Source: Euglena gracilis
Taxonomy: Eukaryota; Euglenida; Euglenophyceae; Euglenales
DNA: 64,000 bases
Reading direction: 5' to 3'
Assembly: GCA_039621445.1 (NCBI GenBank)
Contig: CP154955.1
Span: 29,023,471 to 29,087,470 of the forward strand
The notes below the pieces were generated by a model, which was given only the letters and a program-made list of their open reading frames with translations, made no database searches and was not told where the DNA came from. Of the stretch, positions 63,545 to 64,000 are shown one piece after another (the first letter of the stretch is position 1; each line of letters begins with the position of its first letter). Made by a program: the position numbers and the translations under genes.

Positions 63545-64000
63545 ATGCAGAGCTCAAGCACCAACACATCAAAAGCTTTGATTAGTTCTTTGAGAAAGTT
63601 TGATGAAGATTTGTCGCAGGAGTATATGCTCCAACCCAGGTGTGTGGCCCTATATGGGGCAACTCTCAGCTCTATTGAGCATCCCCCCACCCCAGTGGTT
63701 CCCAGCTCCATTGAGCATCCCCCCACCCCAGTTTTCAGCTCTATTGAGCATCCCCTTACCATAATTTTAAGCTCTACCGAGCAACCCCCCACCCTGTTTT
63801 CCAGCTCTATTGAGCATCCCCCTACCCAAATCACAAGCTCTAATGAGCAACCCCCCACCCATTTCTCCAGCTCTATCGAGCATTCCCCCGCCCAATGGGC
63901 TCCCCTACACCCATCGGTGTCTAGCTCTATCGAGCAGCATATAGCCCAACGGCCACAACCCCTCTTGTTGGAAAGCCGATCGGCTGACAGTTTCCCTCCC
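63545..64000 (+). CDS. gag N-terminus of second LTR element (partial)
   Basis: 152 codons from the ATG at 63,545, open to the end of the window. Starts MQSSSTNTSKALISSLRKFD as in the first element, then at least eight copies of an SSIEHPPTP-type repeat separated by two to six residues, ending LLLESRSADSFPP, which matches LLLESRTADSFTP of the first element. Codons for SSIEH form the near-palindrome AGCTCTATTGAGC. The repeat is expanded relative to the first copy. Function of the repeat unknown. Confidence 0.75.
   Translation, partial: MQSSSTNTSKALISSLRKFDEDLSQEYMLQPRCVALYGATLSSIEHPPTPVVPSSIEHPPTPVFSSIEHPLTIILSSTEQPPTLFSSSIEHPPTQITSSNEQPPTHFSSSIEHSPAQWAPLHPSVSSSIEQHIAQRPQPLLLESRSADSFPP

Noticed and set aside
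1-64000. tRNA or rRNA genes
   Set aside because: No cloverleaf-type or conserved rRNA sequence was recognised by eye; a covariance-model scan would be needed to exclude short ones.

Overview
This is a repeat-dense nuclear window from a eukaryote. Supporting signs are GT-AG introns, secreted-protein exons (Kazal, EGF-like, beta-trefoil lectin), four kinds of retroelement sequence and a degenerate TTAGGG array. The taxon cannot be fixed from the sequence. Very long G and C homopolymers and strongly GC-biased codons in some exons suggest an alga or other protist, but that is a guess.

Region 1 (1-14,040) is almost entirely non-coding repeat. It holds a 78-113 bp tandem array (about 397-3,050), several families of elements whose ends are short self-complementary modules (GTCGGCCGAC, GGTCGCTAGCGACC, GGTCGGGCCGACC, CCGAACCGGCGTTC), a TTAGGG/ATACGG array (7,738-8,640) and two blocks of a 138-bp tandem repeat. 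Matching inverted pairs lie one inside another around an unrecognised 230-codon ORF (9,718-10,410), which sits in its own 1.36-kb element.

Region 2 (about 14,800-30,500) reads as one or more host genes on the + strand. A Kazal-type exon (15,094-15,840) is followed by scattered EGF-like exons (16.5, 18.9 and 19.7 kb), two lectin exons (21.8 and 22.6 kb) and a Cys-rich exon (about 27.9 kb). The introns are long and filled with homopolymers and MITE-like elements, including a 1.57-kb AT-rich element.

Region 3 (30,700-45,873 and 61,743-62,856) is a nest of DIRS-like tyrosine-recombinase retrotransposons. Element 1 (31,271-35,972) is apparently intact: gag-like ORF, RT-RNase H-methyltransferase-like ORF and tyrosine recombinase, with the terminal and internal complementary repeats typical of DIRS. 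Element 2 (36,393-41,014) has the same layout but broken RT and recombinase frames. Both sit in recombinase genes of older minus-strand copies, and removing either restores the target frame with no target-site duplication. A third, 5'-truncated copy lies at 42,690-45,620.

Region 4 (45,874-61,736) is a 15.9-kb LTR element with two related LTRs, a 6-bp duplication (TCCCTT), an initiator-tRNA-Met-like primer site and a gag carrying two CCHC knuckles, but no visible pol. It contains a minus-strand non-LTR retrotransposon (about 51.5-58.2 kb) whose ORF joins an NPPF methyltransferase-like domain, a 2A-type skipping motif, a zinc finger, RT and a C-terminal restriction-like endonuclease. A second LTR element of the same family begins at 62,857 and runs off the window.
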